This document shows positions 54,842 through 64,000 of a DNA stretch of 64,000 nt, piece after piece. The position numbers and the translations under genes were made by a program. This stretch comes from Corinectria fuckeliana. Its lineage: Eukaryota > Ascomycota > Sordariomycetes > Hypocreales > Nectriaceae. Location of the stretch: contig WPDH01000054.1 in NCBI GenBank assembly GCA_019137255.1, positions 1 to 64,000 on the forward strand, read 5' to 3'. Within the stretch, counting starts at the first letter, position 1. Each line of letters starts with the position of its first letter. Below the pieces are notes generated by a model. That model searched no databases, was not told the DNA's origin, and saw nothing but the letters and a program-made list of their open reading frames with translations.

Positions 54842-56931
54842 CTTGCCTGCTAACTCAGTCGAAGGATAGGTAGGTAGGTATATGCTAAGACGAAGAAAAC
54901 AAGGGTATCAAGAAGGAAAGAGAAAAGCAACGTCGACAACTTTGGGGGAGCAGAATCTTTCCTCTCAACCCCAGAAGACGGGGAAATATTCTTATATCTC
55001 TTCCCACCCCGCTCCAGCGGATCTTCTTCCCCAGTCTCCCATTCCCTAGTCCCCAGCCCTCAGTCCCCGGTAGATTGGACGGTAACCTTGGCGTGGCAAC
55101 GAACGACTCCAGCCCCAGCATTAAGAAGCGGCAAGGGGGGAAGCCCATGGGGTGGGATAGCAAAGGGACGAAAAAGAACGAGATGAAGGAAGTGAAGCAA
55201 CAAGATCATCATGTCACAACGACCCACGTGGCTAGAGCGACACCCCCGGATCCGGCTGTCGAAGGGCCAATACGGAGAGGCGGATTATGGCACAATGGGG
55301 ACAGGACCGGATGTTGGTTGACGAGCTGGATATGTCGGCACCAAATATGGAGAACTTTGGAGCCGCAACGGGGCTGTGGTTCGCGGAATCAATGGCTACA
55401 GTAGCGTTACAGTTACACTCATGGGTAATAAGGACGTAGTAAATCGTGGGTAGCACTGGTTGATCGCTTTGGGAAGGGTGAAGATTTGCGATGAAGCTAC
55501 AGTACCTACGGACGTTTCTCGGGGTCTTTGAGGACTGCGCTGAGTGTTTAGAGTGGAAAGAATTACTAACGTCAAGGATCCGGTTGCAAAGATGGGACGA
55601 GTTGAGATGAGGCCATTGACGTCGATGAGGCTCCTTCTCGGGCGTATGGGAGGTTTAGGGGGAGGCTTCCCCAACTGGAGGCTCAACAAAGAAAAACCCC
55701 AACCTTCGAGAACACCCATGGAGCGGAGGAGGAGCTGGCTGGGGGTGACCATCAGTGGAGAACGGTCTGGTCTGACCGAGCGAGCCGGAAAGATTCCATC
55801 CAACGATCCACCTGTTGCCTCGGGGCCTGATGAGAAATCCCCCGTCAGTTCTCTCTCAGAGCTGCAAACGGGCCGAGGGATGATGGCATTGTGCGTGGGT
55901 CCCTGCGGTGTTGTTACTTACATACTTGCATACATTGTGTACTATGTATATTGATTCCCCCCCTGTGTCGTATTTCCCCATGTCGATCCCCTCACGGCTC
56001 TTGCGGCGTTCCCCACGGGCGACCCGACTCCAAAGATCTGGGTTACCCCAAGATGGTGAGGGGAAGCGTAGATGAACCAAGACTAGGTTTCTGGCGCCGA
56101 GTTCGTGTTCGAACTGTATCTAGGCCTAGACCTAGGATACATAGGTCTAGATACCGTTGTGTCCAAATGCGTTCGTCGGTGGTTGCTGTGGCGTTGTGGA
56201 ACCACGCCATGGCGGCGAGCATTTCGCGTCCGACGTTATTCCCGAGCTGACATCCTCGGGACTCGCTCGGTCGGTTCGGCTACCTGACCGTCTTGAGCGA
56301 GTTCTTTTGTCGCCGCTGTTTCTGGGTCTGCCATGATGGACGTTGACTTAGTACTGATACGGTTGATATGTTGCGGTTGCATGCAGTGGTGTTGGTGGCT
56401 GTCTCACTGCCCAGTGTAGCTATCGTCATGTGTGTGGCCAGACGAAGCGCATGCCCGGGTGATAGACTGAGTAGACAGAAGGCATTGGACACGGATAAAT
56501 TACTGGGCAATCGAGGCAGGGGAGGGGGGCGTGCGTGCGTGTACATCCTTGCACGTTGACTTGCGCACGAATAGCGAAGAAGGTGAGTTTATTAGAATCT
56601 CCCACTGCTAAAGAACGACGACTCCTGCTGTACCGAAATCACTTTTCGGTGTAGTCAAGGTGTGACGTCTTATCGATAGTGGCTACGGTGAGGGAACCCC
56701 CACGTCGCTTTCACGTATGACATAATAATACATTTCAGTTTATGCATCCAGCATGTACATGTAGGCCTACATTTCCTCAGACCCTCAGAAACGGTAACAA
56801 CGGACACCTACCTATGATCTAAGGGGAGCTACAACGGACGGAATCTTGCGGTGATGTGTGCTTCTGTATGCTTTGATGTTGACTATACTCCGGCATTGCT
56901 CTCTCTGATATTCATCTTGCTCTCAACCCCG
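54842..56931. other. Intergenic, no gene seen
   Basis: Two kilobases between the acetate-type transporter and the Old Yellow Enzyme gene. Short frames only. Small inverted repeats are present (around 56120-56150, built on CCTAGG/CTAGGCC words; and ACCGAAA-TCAC-TTTTCGGT near 56633-56652). They could be regulatory or chance. Confidence 0.5.
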
Positions 56932-58251
56932 TCATACCTTTGTCGTCGCCAGCTTCTTCAGCTGCCCGACATACCACGCCTGCAAACCCCGTTAGAAGGA
57001 CAAGTTGTAGTAGGTAATAATAGGTGTGTACTTGCATTGTCTACGTGCACCTCGACGGCCCGGATCCCCAGTTGCCTCAAGACCCACGGCGCCTCCGTCT
57101 TCTTGGCGTACAGCGTCACGTTGCCCGTGTGAGGCCGGATCGCCTTGGCGAAGTCGACGAAGAACGGCTCGTGCGCGAGCGGTTGGCCCAGCGGGCTTGT
57201 TGGCTTGGTTGACTTGTCGGGGCCCAAGAACATCTAGACGAGGAAGGAAATTGTCAGGTCTTCTTTTTCTTTTTTTTTTCTTTTTTTTTTCTGTTTCTGT
57301 CGAGGTTTGGTCAAGTCGGCAACTTACCGTCGGGTTCTCAAACGTCCCGCCGCTGACCTCGACAAAGTCCACTCCGGCATCGACAATCAGCTTCACCTGC
57401 TCGACGCAATCCTCCCACTCCGTCTGGGACCCGAGATCCACCGAGTTGAGGCTCAGGCCCACGCAGAACCCAGCCGGCACCGCGGCGCGGATCGCCCCGA
57501 GGACCTCCACCACGACCCTCGCCCGCCTCGCCGCACTGCCGCCGTACGCGTCCGTCCGCCGGTTGGACCGGGCCGACAGGAACTGCTCGAGGAGGAACCC
57601 GTGGCCGGCGTGCACCTGGACGCCGGCGAAGCCGCTCTCGGCCGCGAGCCGCGCCGACCGCGCGAACTGGCCCACGACGGCGTCCACGTCGGCCCCGCTC
57701 ATCTCGCGCGGCGTGCCGAACAGCAGCGCCGTGACGGCCTTGGACACGACGCCGGACCCCATCTGGAGCGCCACGGCGCTCGGCGCCAGCGGCTTCGCGA
57801 ACAGCCCGCGCTTGCCGGCGCCCGCGGGGGACTGGCGGCCCGGGTGGCAGAGCTGCATGACCGCCACGGTGCCGTTGCCGCTGCACGCCGCCGCCCAGGG
57901 CCTCCAAGCGTCGGCGATCCGGGCGTCGCTCAGGGAGTGGTCGACGGACAGGTCGGTGGCGGTGCAGATGTGGTTGGCGTCGACCTGGACGTTGCCTGGC
58001 GGGGGGGGGGATATCTCTGTCAGTCAAGCAGTCCTGCTTCGTCGACGTTCAAGGGGCGCATGGTTTGTTTTACCTGCCACCACCATGCCCCAGCCCCCCT
58101 CCGCCCAGTGCCGGTACAGGTTCTGGACCCTCTCATCCGGGAGCGTGCTGTTCGGGGCCATGCTCTCGGCCGTGGCGGCCTTGACCAGCCGGTTCGGCAG
58201 CGTGAGGCCGCATCTGAGCGTGATTGGCTTTCCCGTGTGCAAGTCGGCCAT
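56932..58251 (-). CDS. Old Yellow Enzyme-type NADH:flavin oxidoreductase, internally shortened, 363 aa
   Basis: FMN-dependent ene-reductase family. Exons on the minus strand: 58251-58074, 57995-57328, 57233-57036, 56979-56932. The last intron is best drawn as a GC-AG intron (donor GCAAGT at 57035), which gives VDN-AWYVGQLKKLATTKV, the family's C-terminal pattern. Reading through instead ends at 56958. Family text: VKAATAESMAP near the N-terminus, MQLCHPGRQSP, FGTPREMSGADVD, VQVHAGHGFLLEQFLS with the His-x-x-His pair, SARSNRRTDAYGGS, and GVDFVEVSGGTFENPTM. The expected block after FAKAIRPH (a GGFRTR segment followed by a GxGRP segment, which hold the FMN phosphate) is absent. The protein jumps to NVTLYAKKTEAPWVL, near the end of the fold. 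It lies on the same strand as the PKS-NRPS, 555 bp away, as a tailoring enzyme would. Confidence 0.78.
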
Positions 58252-58805
58252 ACTAGAGGGATGGGATGGGATGGGATGAGATGTACAGGTAAAGTTGCAG
58301 GTATTTCTGCTGCTGGCACCCGCGAAATTGCGACTTTTGTCCGTTGTTATCTGCAATTCTGTTTGTAAGGATTCCTTACACCGGCGAATTCTCCGTCAGC
58401 CCCGGTTGAATATCCCGTCCATGGTGAGAAATCTCCGAGAATCTCCATCCCGGCTAAAGCGTCATGGGCGCTGACTCGAGAACGCGCCGACTTGCCTGCG
58501 GCGTGTTGCGTCCATAGGTATCATCGTAGGATCCCGAGTGAGGTCTTTCTGTTCGGACATTTCGTATCGTGATTTCCATAGCTGGCAAATATAGGATCAA
58601 AATGTACTACATCCTGTGCACAGGTTTGCGGATAGTTTTAACAAGTTAAACACCGATAGTCTAAAAATCGCCAGAGTTGAGATGGTAAAATTATTTCAGA
58701 CATTGTTGACCTCTCGTCGGCTTAACTTGACTAATATACAAAGACTTACAAAAAAAGAAACAAGGAATGAGAAACATCCTGAACTAAACCAAGCCCTGAA
58801 TCCAT
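58252..58805. other. Intergenic, same-strand spacer
   Basis: 554 bp between the PKS-NRPS stop codon and the start of the Old Yellow Enzyme gene. It is AT-rich in its right part (PKS-NRPS 3' UTR) and should hold the promoter of the oxidoreductase. No gene seen. Confidence 0.6.
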
Positions 58806-61800
58806 CTACTCTTCTCCCAAGTACGGAAACACCATGGGCGACCCGCTATCCAAAATGCCCTCCAAATACGCAGTGATCAAGGGATCGATGCCCGCATCAG
58901 CCGCACGCCGCATCCACTCCATCACGTCGACCTCCTCGAAGCCGCCCCCGTAGATGCTCTCCATGTGCGCGCGGAACTCGCGGACCGGCACCTTGGCTCC
59001 CCCGGAATGGTGTCGGAACCGGATCCCCCGGCCCCGCGCGTCATCGGCGCGAGCGAGCTCCAGCGCCGAGCCCGCGATCTCGCCGACAATCTTCTCCACC
59101 GGCCCAAAGTCCAAGTAGCCCTCGACGCTGTCGAGCTGCGGCACGCACCGCATCGAGGCCGAGTAGCGCAGGATGGCGTTCAGCGCGTCCGAGTTGGGCG
59201 CGTGCTCGCTGACCACCACGCACGGCCGGTGCACCGCCACGGTCAACGGCGGCCTGGACGCCTTCTGCATGTGGGCGACGAGCTTCTCCAGGAAGCTCTC
59301 GCTGGCCCACTTGCTGGCCGTGTATCCCTCGAGGCCGTCGGTCGCCGGCGCAAACGCCGCGACGGAGCCCGGTCGCGGGGCCGTTTCGCCCGACAGGAGA
59401 ACCACGCGGTTGGAGGACAGCAGAAGCAGCGGGATCGAGCGCGGCAGGGCCAGCGAGGAGAGGAAGTGGGTTGAAAGCAGGTTGGGCGTGCGTAGAGAAT
59501 CGTAGTTGTTCAGACAATGTCCGCTGGAGCCCGCGTGAATGATGACGTCGGCCGTCTGTTCCAGGCGTTCACGCTCGTCGGCGTTCAGCCCCAGCGTCGA
59601 CGAGAGCAGACTTCCCCTGTAGGACTCGACCTTCTCGTCCCGGGGCAGCAGATGTTGATCATCTGCCAGCACAGCAACACAGTGCACTTTGCGGACGGCG
59701 GGTGCCTGTAGCAGGGCTTGTAGGAGGTGTCCGCCGAGGAAGCTCGTCGCACCAGTCATGAGGACCTCGATCCCGTCTGACTTGGTCGGCCTGGCCGGCG
59801 CAGGCAGCTCGCGGCGGATCTGCTTCAGCAGCCACTTGGGCACAGTGGTCTCCGCTGCCCAGTCGATCTCCTTCTCGACGTCCTCGTCCTCGGCCGTTTG
59901 CTGCTCGTCGATGCGGCGCGCCATTTCCCGGAGCGTGCTGGCCTGGTAGAGGGTTCGGGTCGAGACGGCCACGCCGATAGACTCCCGGATGGCAGCCTGC
60001 AGCTTCATCATCAGAAGCGAGTTGCCGCCGCAAAGGAAAAAGTCCGAGGACGGCGCGATACAGCCTGTCGCTGATGCGTCGGGAAGGACGCGCTCCCAGA
60101 GCAGCCGCAGCTCGCCTTCACGGATTGTCATCTTCTCCTGAGCCCCGTTGCGGTTCCGCTCCGGTAGAGCAAGAGCGCCGATGGCCTTGCGATCGAGTTT
60201 TCCGTTGGAGTTGGTGGGCATCGCGGGGAGAATGACGATGGCGGCTGGGACGAAATACTGCGGCAGCCTCAGACGACTGAGGATCTGGGTCAACTCTTGC
60301 TCGCTAGCATCCCCCTTGCCAGGAGACAGAGTGGCATGCGCAACTAGCACCTCTCCTCGCTGGGAGACTACTACTGTTGAAAGGAGGCCATCCGCAGCCT
60401 GCCGAAGGGCGGACTCGATCTCCTGGAGCTCGATGCGCAGACCACGCAGCTTGATCTGAGTGTCGCCATCTAGACGCCCAAGGCACAGTAGAGTTCCGTC
60501 GGGCAAGAGTCGTCCATGATCGCCGGTGCGGTACATTCGTGCCTGTGGCTGCGGGTTTGTGACATTAACATCAGCAATGAACTTGCGGTTGGTCTCGTCC
60601 GCCAGGTTCAAGTATCCCAGTGCTACACCAGCACCACCAATGCAGATCTCTCCGGCGTGCTGGGAAGGTTGTGGTCGGCCAGACGCATCGAGGATACACA
60701 CGGAATAGTTCGGAAGCGCCTTGCCCACGGCAAACTTGGCACTCTCGCTGTCGCCTTGTATCCCCTCCAGGTCGATAGTCTGGAAGGATGCCGCAGCAGT
60801 AATCTCCGTCGGCCCATAACAGTTGGTCAGTCTCAAGCCAGTCAGGCCAGCCCGACGCAGCTCGCTCTTCAACTGTTGGGAGACCTGCTCGCCGCCCATG
60901 CAGGCATGCCGCCAAGCCGTATTCCCAGTCAGAGACGCCTCCCCATAGTGCAGCCAGGCGAGGTACTCGGATGGCGTGGCAATGGTGAACGAGATGCGCT
61001 CGCGGCTCACCAGGCCAGTCAACTCGACAGGGTCCCGCCTCATCTCGGATGGCACAATCACCAGGAGACCACCGTTGGCAAGCGCGCAAAAGGTCTGCAC
61101 CAGCGACATGTCGAAACCCAGAGAGCTCTGTTGGAGGACGCACTCCTGGCCCAGTTCAAGCAGCTGCGTCTTCAAAGCGAGGTGGTTGACAAAGTTGGCC
61201 TGCGAGAGGAAGATGCCCTTCGGCGTGCCCGTGGAACCGCTCGTAAACAGCAAAACCGCTGGCGCACCTGGCTCTGCAGCACAAGGCATCTCTTGAGTAG
61301 GCTCCTCGGAAATCAAGTCGATCTGGACTTGTCGGACTGGCGACTTGATCTCGTTGCCAAGATCGCGAACCAGCCCCTCGGTGGCCGAGTGAGACAGAAG
61401 TAAGGCTGGGCTGCAGCTCTGCACCATAGCTGCTTGGCGTGCAGTAGGTAAGCTTATATCCAAGGGCACGTACACAGCTCCAACGTGAAGAACAGCCAGC
61501 ATAGCAACTATAGCGTCCACCGTTGGCTCGCACAGGACTGCGACGTGGGAGCCAACAGTGCATCCTGCTTGAAGGATTGCGTCTGCCACAACGCTGATCC
61601 GGGCCGCCAGGTCAGAGTATGAAAGCGTGGTTGTCTTGTCCTTGACGGCCGGCTTGTCGGCATGTAGACGGCACGCGTCCAAGACTCGCTGAGACATGGT
61701 GGATGGCCATTCAAACTGCATTTCGGGACCCTTTCCAAGTTCAAGGGCCTGACCAACCTGGGCCTTGTCGTGAATCTCACACTCAGTGACATCCAAATGC

Positions 61801-64000
61801 GGATTGGTCGCAAAGCTCTCCAGCAGGCGCATGTACGAGTCCAGGATCGTGCGGCAGCCTTCAGACGTGTACAGAGAGGCCTGGCAGTGAATCTCGATCA
61901 TGCATCCCGAGCCCATGTCTGTGATACCCAGGCTGATGTCGTATGGGTTGTCCGCATCCTTGGCACCCGCCAGCGTCATCTGGCAGTCGCCCAGGGGAAG
62001 TTCCCAGACTGATCCAGTGCGGTAGTTCACTGCGGCCTGGAAAAGGGGCGTGCTCGCCGACGACCGAGGAGCCTTGACCTTGTCGAGGATCATGTCGAAA
62101 GGCACCGCAGCATGAGAAAAGGCTGCAAGGGCCTTCTTAGAGGCTGCTCGAGCGACATTGGCAAAGCTTTCGTGGGCCGGTACAGGCGAGCGGATGGGAA
62201 GCATATTGATGAAGCATCCAACCGTCTGGGCGAAACGCTCTTCGTTGCGGTTGGCGTCGACAATTCCAATGCAGATGTCTTCCGTATTGGCGTACCGGGC
62301 GAGCAAGACTTGCATCACGGCGAGGTGGAAATGGAATGGGCTCACGCGAAGACGCTGGCACGTCTCCTTGAGCGCCGCGAACTGGTCCGCTGTGAGCTGT
62401 TGGTACTCGTGGTGACTCTCGTTGCCTGGCTCTGCTGGTCGAGCAATGGTATGGGCCATTGGCAACAGAGGCAACGTCTCAGGGGTGGTCGTAAATTTAG
62501 CCTGCCAATATTGGAGGTCCTCTTCGAGAACTCCCGCCTTTTCTCGTTCCAGTTGCAAAGAAGTGTAGTCGAAGTAGGAACCAACGCTCTTATCCAGCGA
62601 CTGCATCTTGTACGCCTTGTTCAGGTCATGAACGAAGACGTACCAGCCCACAACGTCCATCACGAGGTGATGATATCCGTAGATGATGTCGTGCTCCTCT
62701 TCACCGTGGCTGAGAACGGTCACTCCGAATGTCTTGCCGTTCTCGAGATCCCACACACGAGTCTTGACTCCGGCAAGTTCGGTCTGCACGTCACTCTCCT
62801 TGGCGTCGGGCACGTGCTCGAGCTTGTACATAGACGATCCCATGAGACCCTGCATTGGCTGTCCGTCTCCGAGACGCTGATAGAAGCGCATTCGCAGGCA
62901 CTCGTGGTGATGCGTCGTCACCTGAAGAGCGTGTCGTAGACGAGCCATCCTTAGAGGCCCTTTAGCCCGATAGTGAAATGTCATATTGAACGCCGCCGGG
63001 TCTTCAAGGTGCTTGGACAGAAACCAGATGCGGGACTGGGCTTGCGACATGACCTCTTCTCGGATCGTCTCCGGCTTGACGATGGCATCCTCGGCCTCCC
63101 CCGAGGAACTCATGTTCTCCGATCTAGCATCAGCGTCGCCGAACTCAATCTTGGCGTACGAACTGCCGCTGATGGAAGTACCAAGCTTGCTGGCAGCGTC
63201 AGATTCGTCCGTCTCAGACACAGTGGAGCTGTTGGACTCCGGTGTCTTGGAGGCAGTGTCGAGCGGAACGGTGAGAGTTGCGGCCTTGAGGGGAGCAGTG
63301 GAGGGGGGAACGGGAGTGGCAGCGGCAGCGGCAGCAGGCTTCTCAGCTGCCGCCTCATCCTGCTTCGCCGCCTCCTTCTTCTTCATGTTGATCGCCATGA
63401 CCTTCTTGGTAGCCCACGTACAAACCTGGATCACAGTGTCGCCTCCGAGGATCTTCACCACAGCCACCTCGGCGCCCAGCTCCTTCAGGAACCACGTCCG
63501 GATTTCGACGGCAACCAGCGAGTCGATGCCCAGATCGATAATGGCCCGCTGGATGTTGACGCTGCCAGGCTGGAGCTGCAGAATGGACTCTAGCTTGCTG
63601 CAGAAGGCCTTAACGACGGCAGCAACAGCCTCATCCTCGGTCTCCGCCTCCTCGACCTGCTTTCGAGCATTGTCAGCACTGCCTGAGCCGCGGTGCTGCT
63701 GCTGCGTCTGTAGCGTAGTGGGCGGCATGAAGTGCGAGAAACGCGGGTTGGCCAGCCACAGCGGCTGCTTCTCGGGCTCCAGAGGCTCCTTGAACGTCTC
63801 GAGGCCCATGATGATGTCGGGCGAGCCAGACACGCTGCCAGGCTTTCCGCCCCTGATGGCCTCAGCAAACGCATGGTGCACGTCCGTCTCGGACAGGGGC
63901 ATCAACCGGACGTTGCGGAAGTGCTGGTCGAGTTGGCGGTCTCGATCCTGGCGCGTCACGTAGCCGACATCGGAGATGTAACCAACGTGGACGACAGATC
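58806..64000 (-). CDS. PKS-NRPS hybrid synthetase, C-terminal half (partial)
   Basis: Open to the right edge; the N-terminal PKS domains lie outside. A single uninterrupted frame of at least 1730 codons. Domains in order: end of a ketoreductase (HVGYISDVGYVTR at 63.95 kb); acyl carrier protein with LGIDSLVA (attachment Ser codon near 63519-63521); a Ser/Thr/Ala-rich linker; condensation domain with YHHLVMDVVGW near 62.66 kb; adenylation domain with LLFTSGSTGTPKGI (61.2 kb) and NCYGPTEIT (60.8 kb); a second carrier (DFFLCGGNSLLMMKL, 60.0 kb); and a terminal reductase-like (R or R*) domain with TGATSFLGGHLLQ (59.74 kb) and GYTASKWASESFLE (59.3 kb). This order is that of fungal polyketide-amino acid synthetases such as those for tetramic acids. 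The Tyr and Lys of YxxxK are present, so reductive and Dieckmann release both remain possible. The product is unknown. Confidence 0.94.
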   Translation of the reverse strand, partial: SVVHVGYISDVGYVTRQDRDRQLDQHFRNVRLMPLSETDVHHAFAEAIRGGKPGSVSGSPDIIMGLETFKEPLEPEKQPLWLANPRFSHFMPPTTLQTQQQHRGSGSADNARKQVEEAETEDEAVAAVVKAFCSKLESILQLQPGSVNIQRAIIDLGIDSLVAVEIRTWFLKELGAEVAVVKILGGDTVIQVCTWATKKVMAINMKKKEAAKQDEAAAEKPAAAAAATPVPPSTAPLKAATLTVPLDTASKTPESNSSTVSETDESDAASKLGTSISGSSYAKIEFGDADARSENMSSSGEAEDAIVKPETIREEVMSQAQSRIWFLSKHLEDPAAFNMTFHYRAKGPLRMARLRHALQVTTHHHECLRMRFYQRLGDGQPMQGLMGSSMYKLEHVPDAKESDVQTELAGVKTRVWDLENGKTFGVTVLSHGEEEHDIIYGYHHLVMDVVGWYVFVHDLNKAYKMQSLDKSVGSYFDYTSLQLEREKAGVLEEDLQYWQAKFTTTPETLPLLPMAHTIARPAEPGNESHHEYQQLTADQFAALKETCQRLRVSPFHFHLAVMQVLLARYANTEDICIGIVDANRNEERFAQTVGCFINMLPIRSPVPAHESFANVARAASKKALAAFSHAAVPFDMILDKVKAPRSSASTPLFQAAVNYRTGSVWELPLGDCQMTLAGAKDADNPYDISLGITDMGSGCMIEIHCQASLYTSEGCRTILDSYMRLLESFATNPHLDVTECEIHDKAQVGQALELGKGPEMQFEWPSTMSQRVLDACRLHADKPAVKDKTTTLSYSDLAARISVVADAILQAGCTVGSHVAVLCEPTVDAIVAMLAVLHVGAVYVPLDISLPTARQAAMVQSCSPALLLSHSATEGLVRDLGNEIKSPVRQVQIDLISEEPTQEMPCAAEPGAPAVLLFTSGSTGTPKGIFLSQANFVNHLALKTQLLELGQECVLQQSSLGFDMSLVQTFCALANGGLLVIVPSEMRRDPVELTGLVSRERISFTIATPSEYLAWLHYGEASLTGNTAWRHACMGGEQVSQQLKSELRRAGLTGLRLTNCYGPTEITAAASFQTIDLEGIQGDSESAKFAVGKALPNYSVCILDASGRPQPSQHAGEICIGGAGVALGYLNLADETNRKFIADVNVTNPQPQARMYRTGDHGRLLPDGTLLCLGRLDGDTQIKLRGLRIELQEIESALRQAADGLLSTVVVSQRGEVLVAHATLSPGKGDASEQELTQILSRLRLPQYFVPAAIVILPAMPTNSNGKLDRKAIGALALPERNRNGAQEKMTIREGELRLLWERVLPDASATGCIAPSSDFFLCGGNSLLMMKLQAAIRESIGVAVSTRTLYQASTLREMARRIDEQQTAEDEDVEKEIDWAAETTVPKWLLKQIRRELPAPARPTKSDGIEVLMTGATSFLGGHLLQALLQAPAVRKVHCVAVLADDQHLLPRDEKVESYRGSLLSSTLGLNADERERLEQTADVIIHAGSSGHCLNNYDSLRTPNLLSTHFLSSLALPRSIPLLLLSSNRVVLLSGETAPRPGSVAAFAPATDGLEGYTASKWASESFLEKLVAHMQKASRPPLTVAVHRPCVVVSEHAPNSDALNAILRYSASMRCVPQLDSVEGYLDFGPVEKIVGEIAGSALELARADDARGRGIRFRHHSGGAKVPVREFRAHMESIYGGGFEEVDVMEWMRRAADAGIDPLITAYLEGILDSGSPMVFPYLGEE

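Overview
The window looks like a chromosome segment of a filamentous ascomycete, probably a Sordariomycete. The evidence is genes split by many short introns (about 50-100 bp, GT-AG with CTAAC/CTGAC-like branch sites), fungal protein families throughout (Zn2Cys6 regulators, GPR1/FUN34/YaaH transporter, Ubp2, Dim1, PKS-NRPS), and an AT-rich island at the left end with the look of repeat-induced point mutation (RIP). All gene models were spliced by eye. Exon lengths and phases were checked arithmetically where exon coordinates are given.

Layout. 1-1665: RIP-like AT island. 2534-4615: flavin monooxygenase. 5741-17000: a locus that looks devoted to pentose or pentitol metabolism. It holds a broken MFS sugar-transporter gene, an L-arabinitol 4-dehydrogenase-type enzyme, a DUF1593 (Sde182-like) nucleoside-hydrolase-fold protein, a D-xylose reductase, a Zn2Cys6 regulator divergent from the reductase, and a convergent paralogue of that regulator with no DNA-binding domain. 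20115-25001: large Sec7-PH Arf-GEF. 25321-26251: decaying or mis-framed cysteine-rich secreted-protein gene. 27957-28765: secreted HNH nuclease. 28.8-40.5 kb: gene-poor stretch with a minisatellite, an F-box/ankyrin gene interrupted by an in-frame stop, and a relic of a Ser/Thr-rich surface protein. 40503-54841: conserved housekeeping block with Dim1 (U5 snRNP), Ubp2 deubiquitinase, a crotonase-family mitochondrial hydratase, a fungal polytopic membrane protein, a small mitochondrial LEA-like protein and an acetate-type transporter. 56932-64000: edge of a secondary-metabolite locus with an Old Yellow Enzyme gene lacking an internal block, followed by the C-terminal half of a PKS-NRPS that runs off the right end.

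How the genes may work together. The xylose reductase and arabinitol dehydrogenase are consecutive-type steps of fungal pentose catabolism. Each is head-to-head with another gene (DUF1593 protein; Zn2Cys6 regulator), so paired control from shared promoters is plausible. The neighbouring sugar transporter is dead, so the locus as it stands depends on uptake encoded elsewhere. The PKS-NRPS would make a polyketide-amino acid product. The adjacent Old Yellow Enzyme would be a natural tailoring reductase, but it lacks the segment that normally binds the FMN phosphate.
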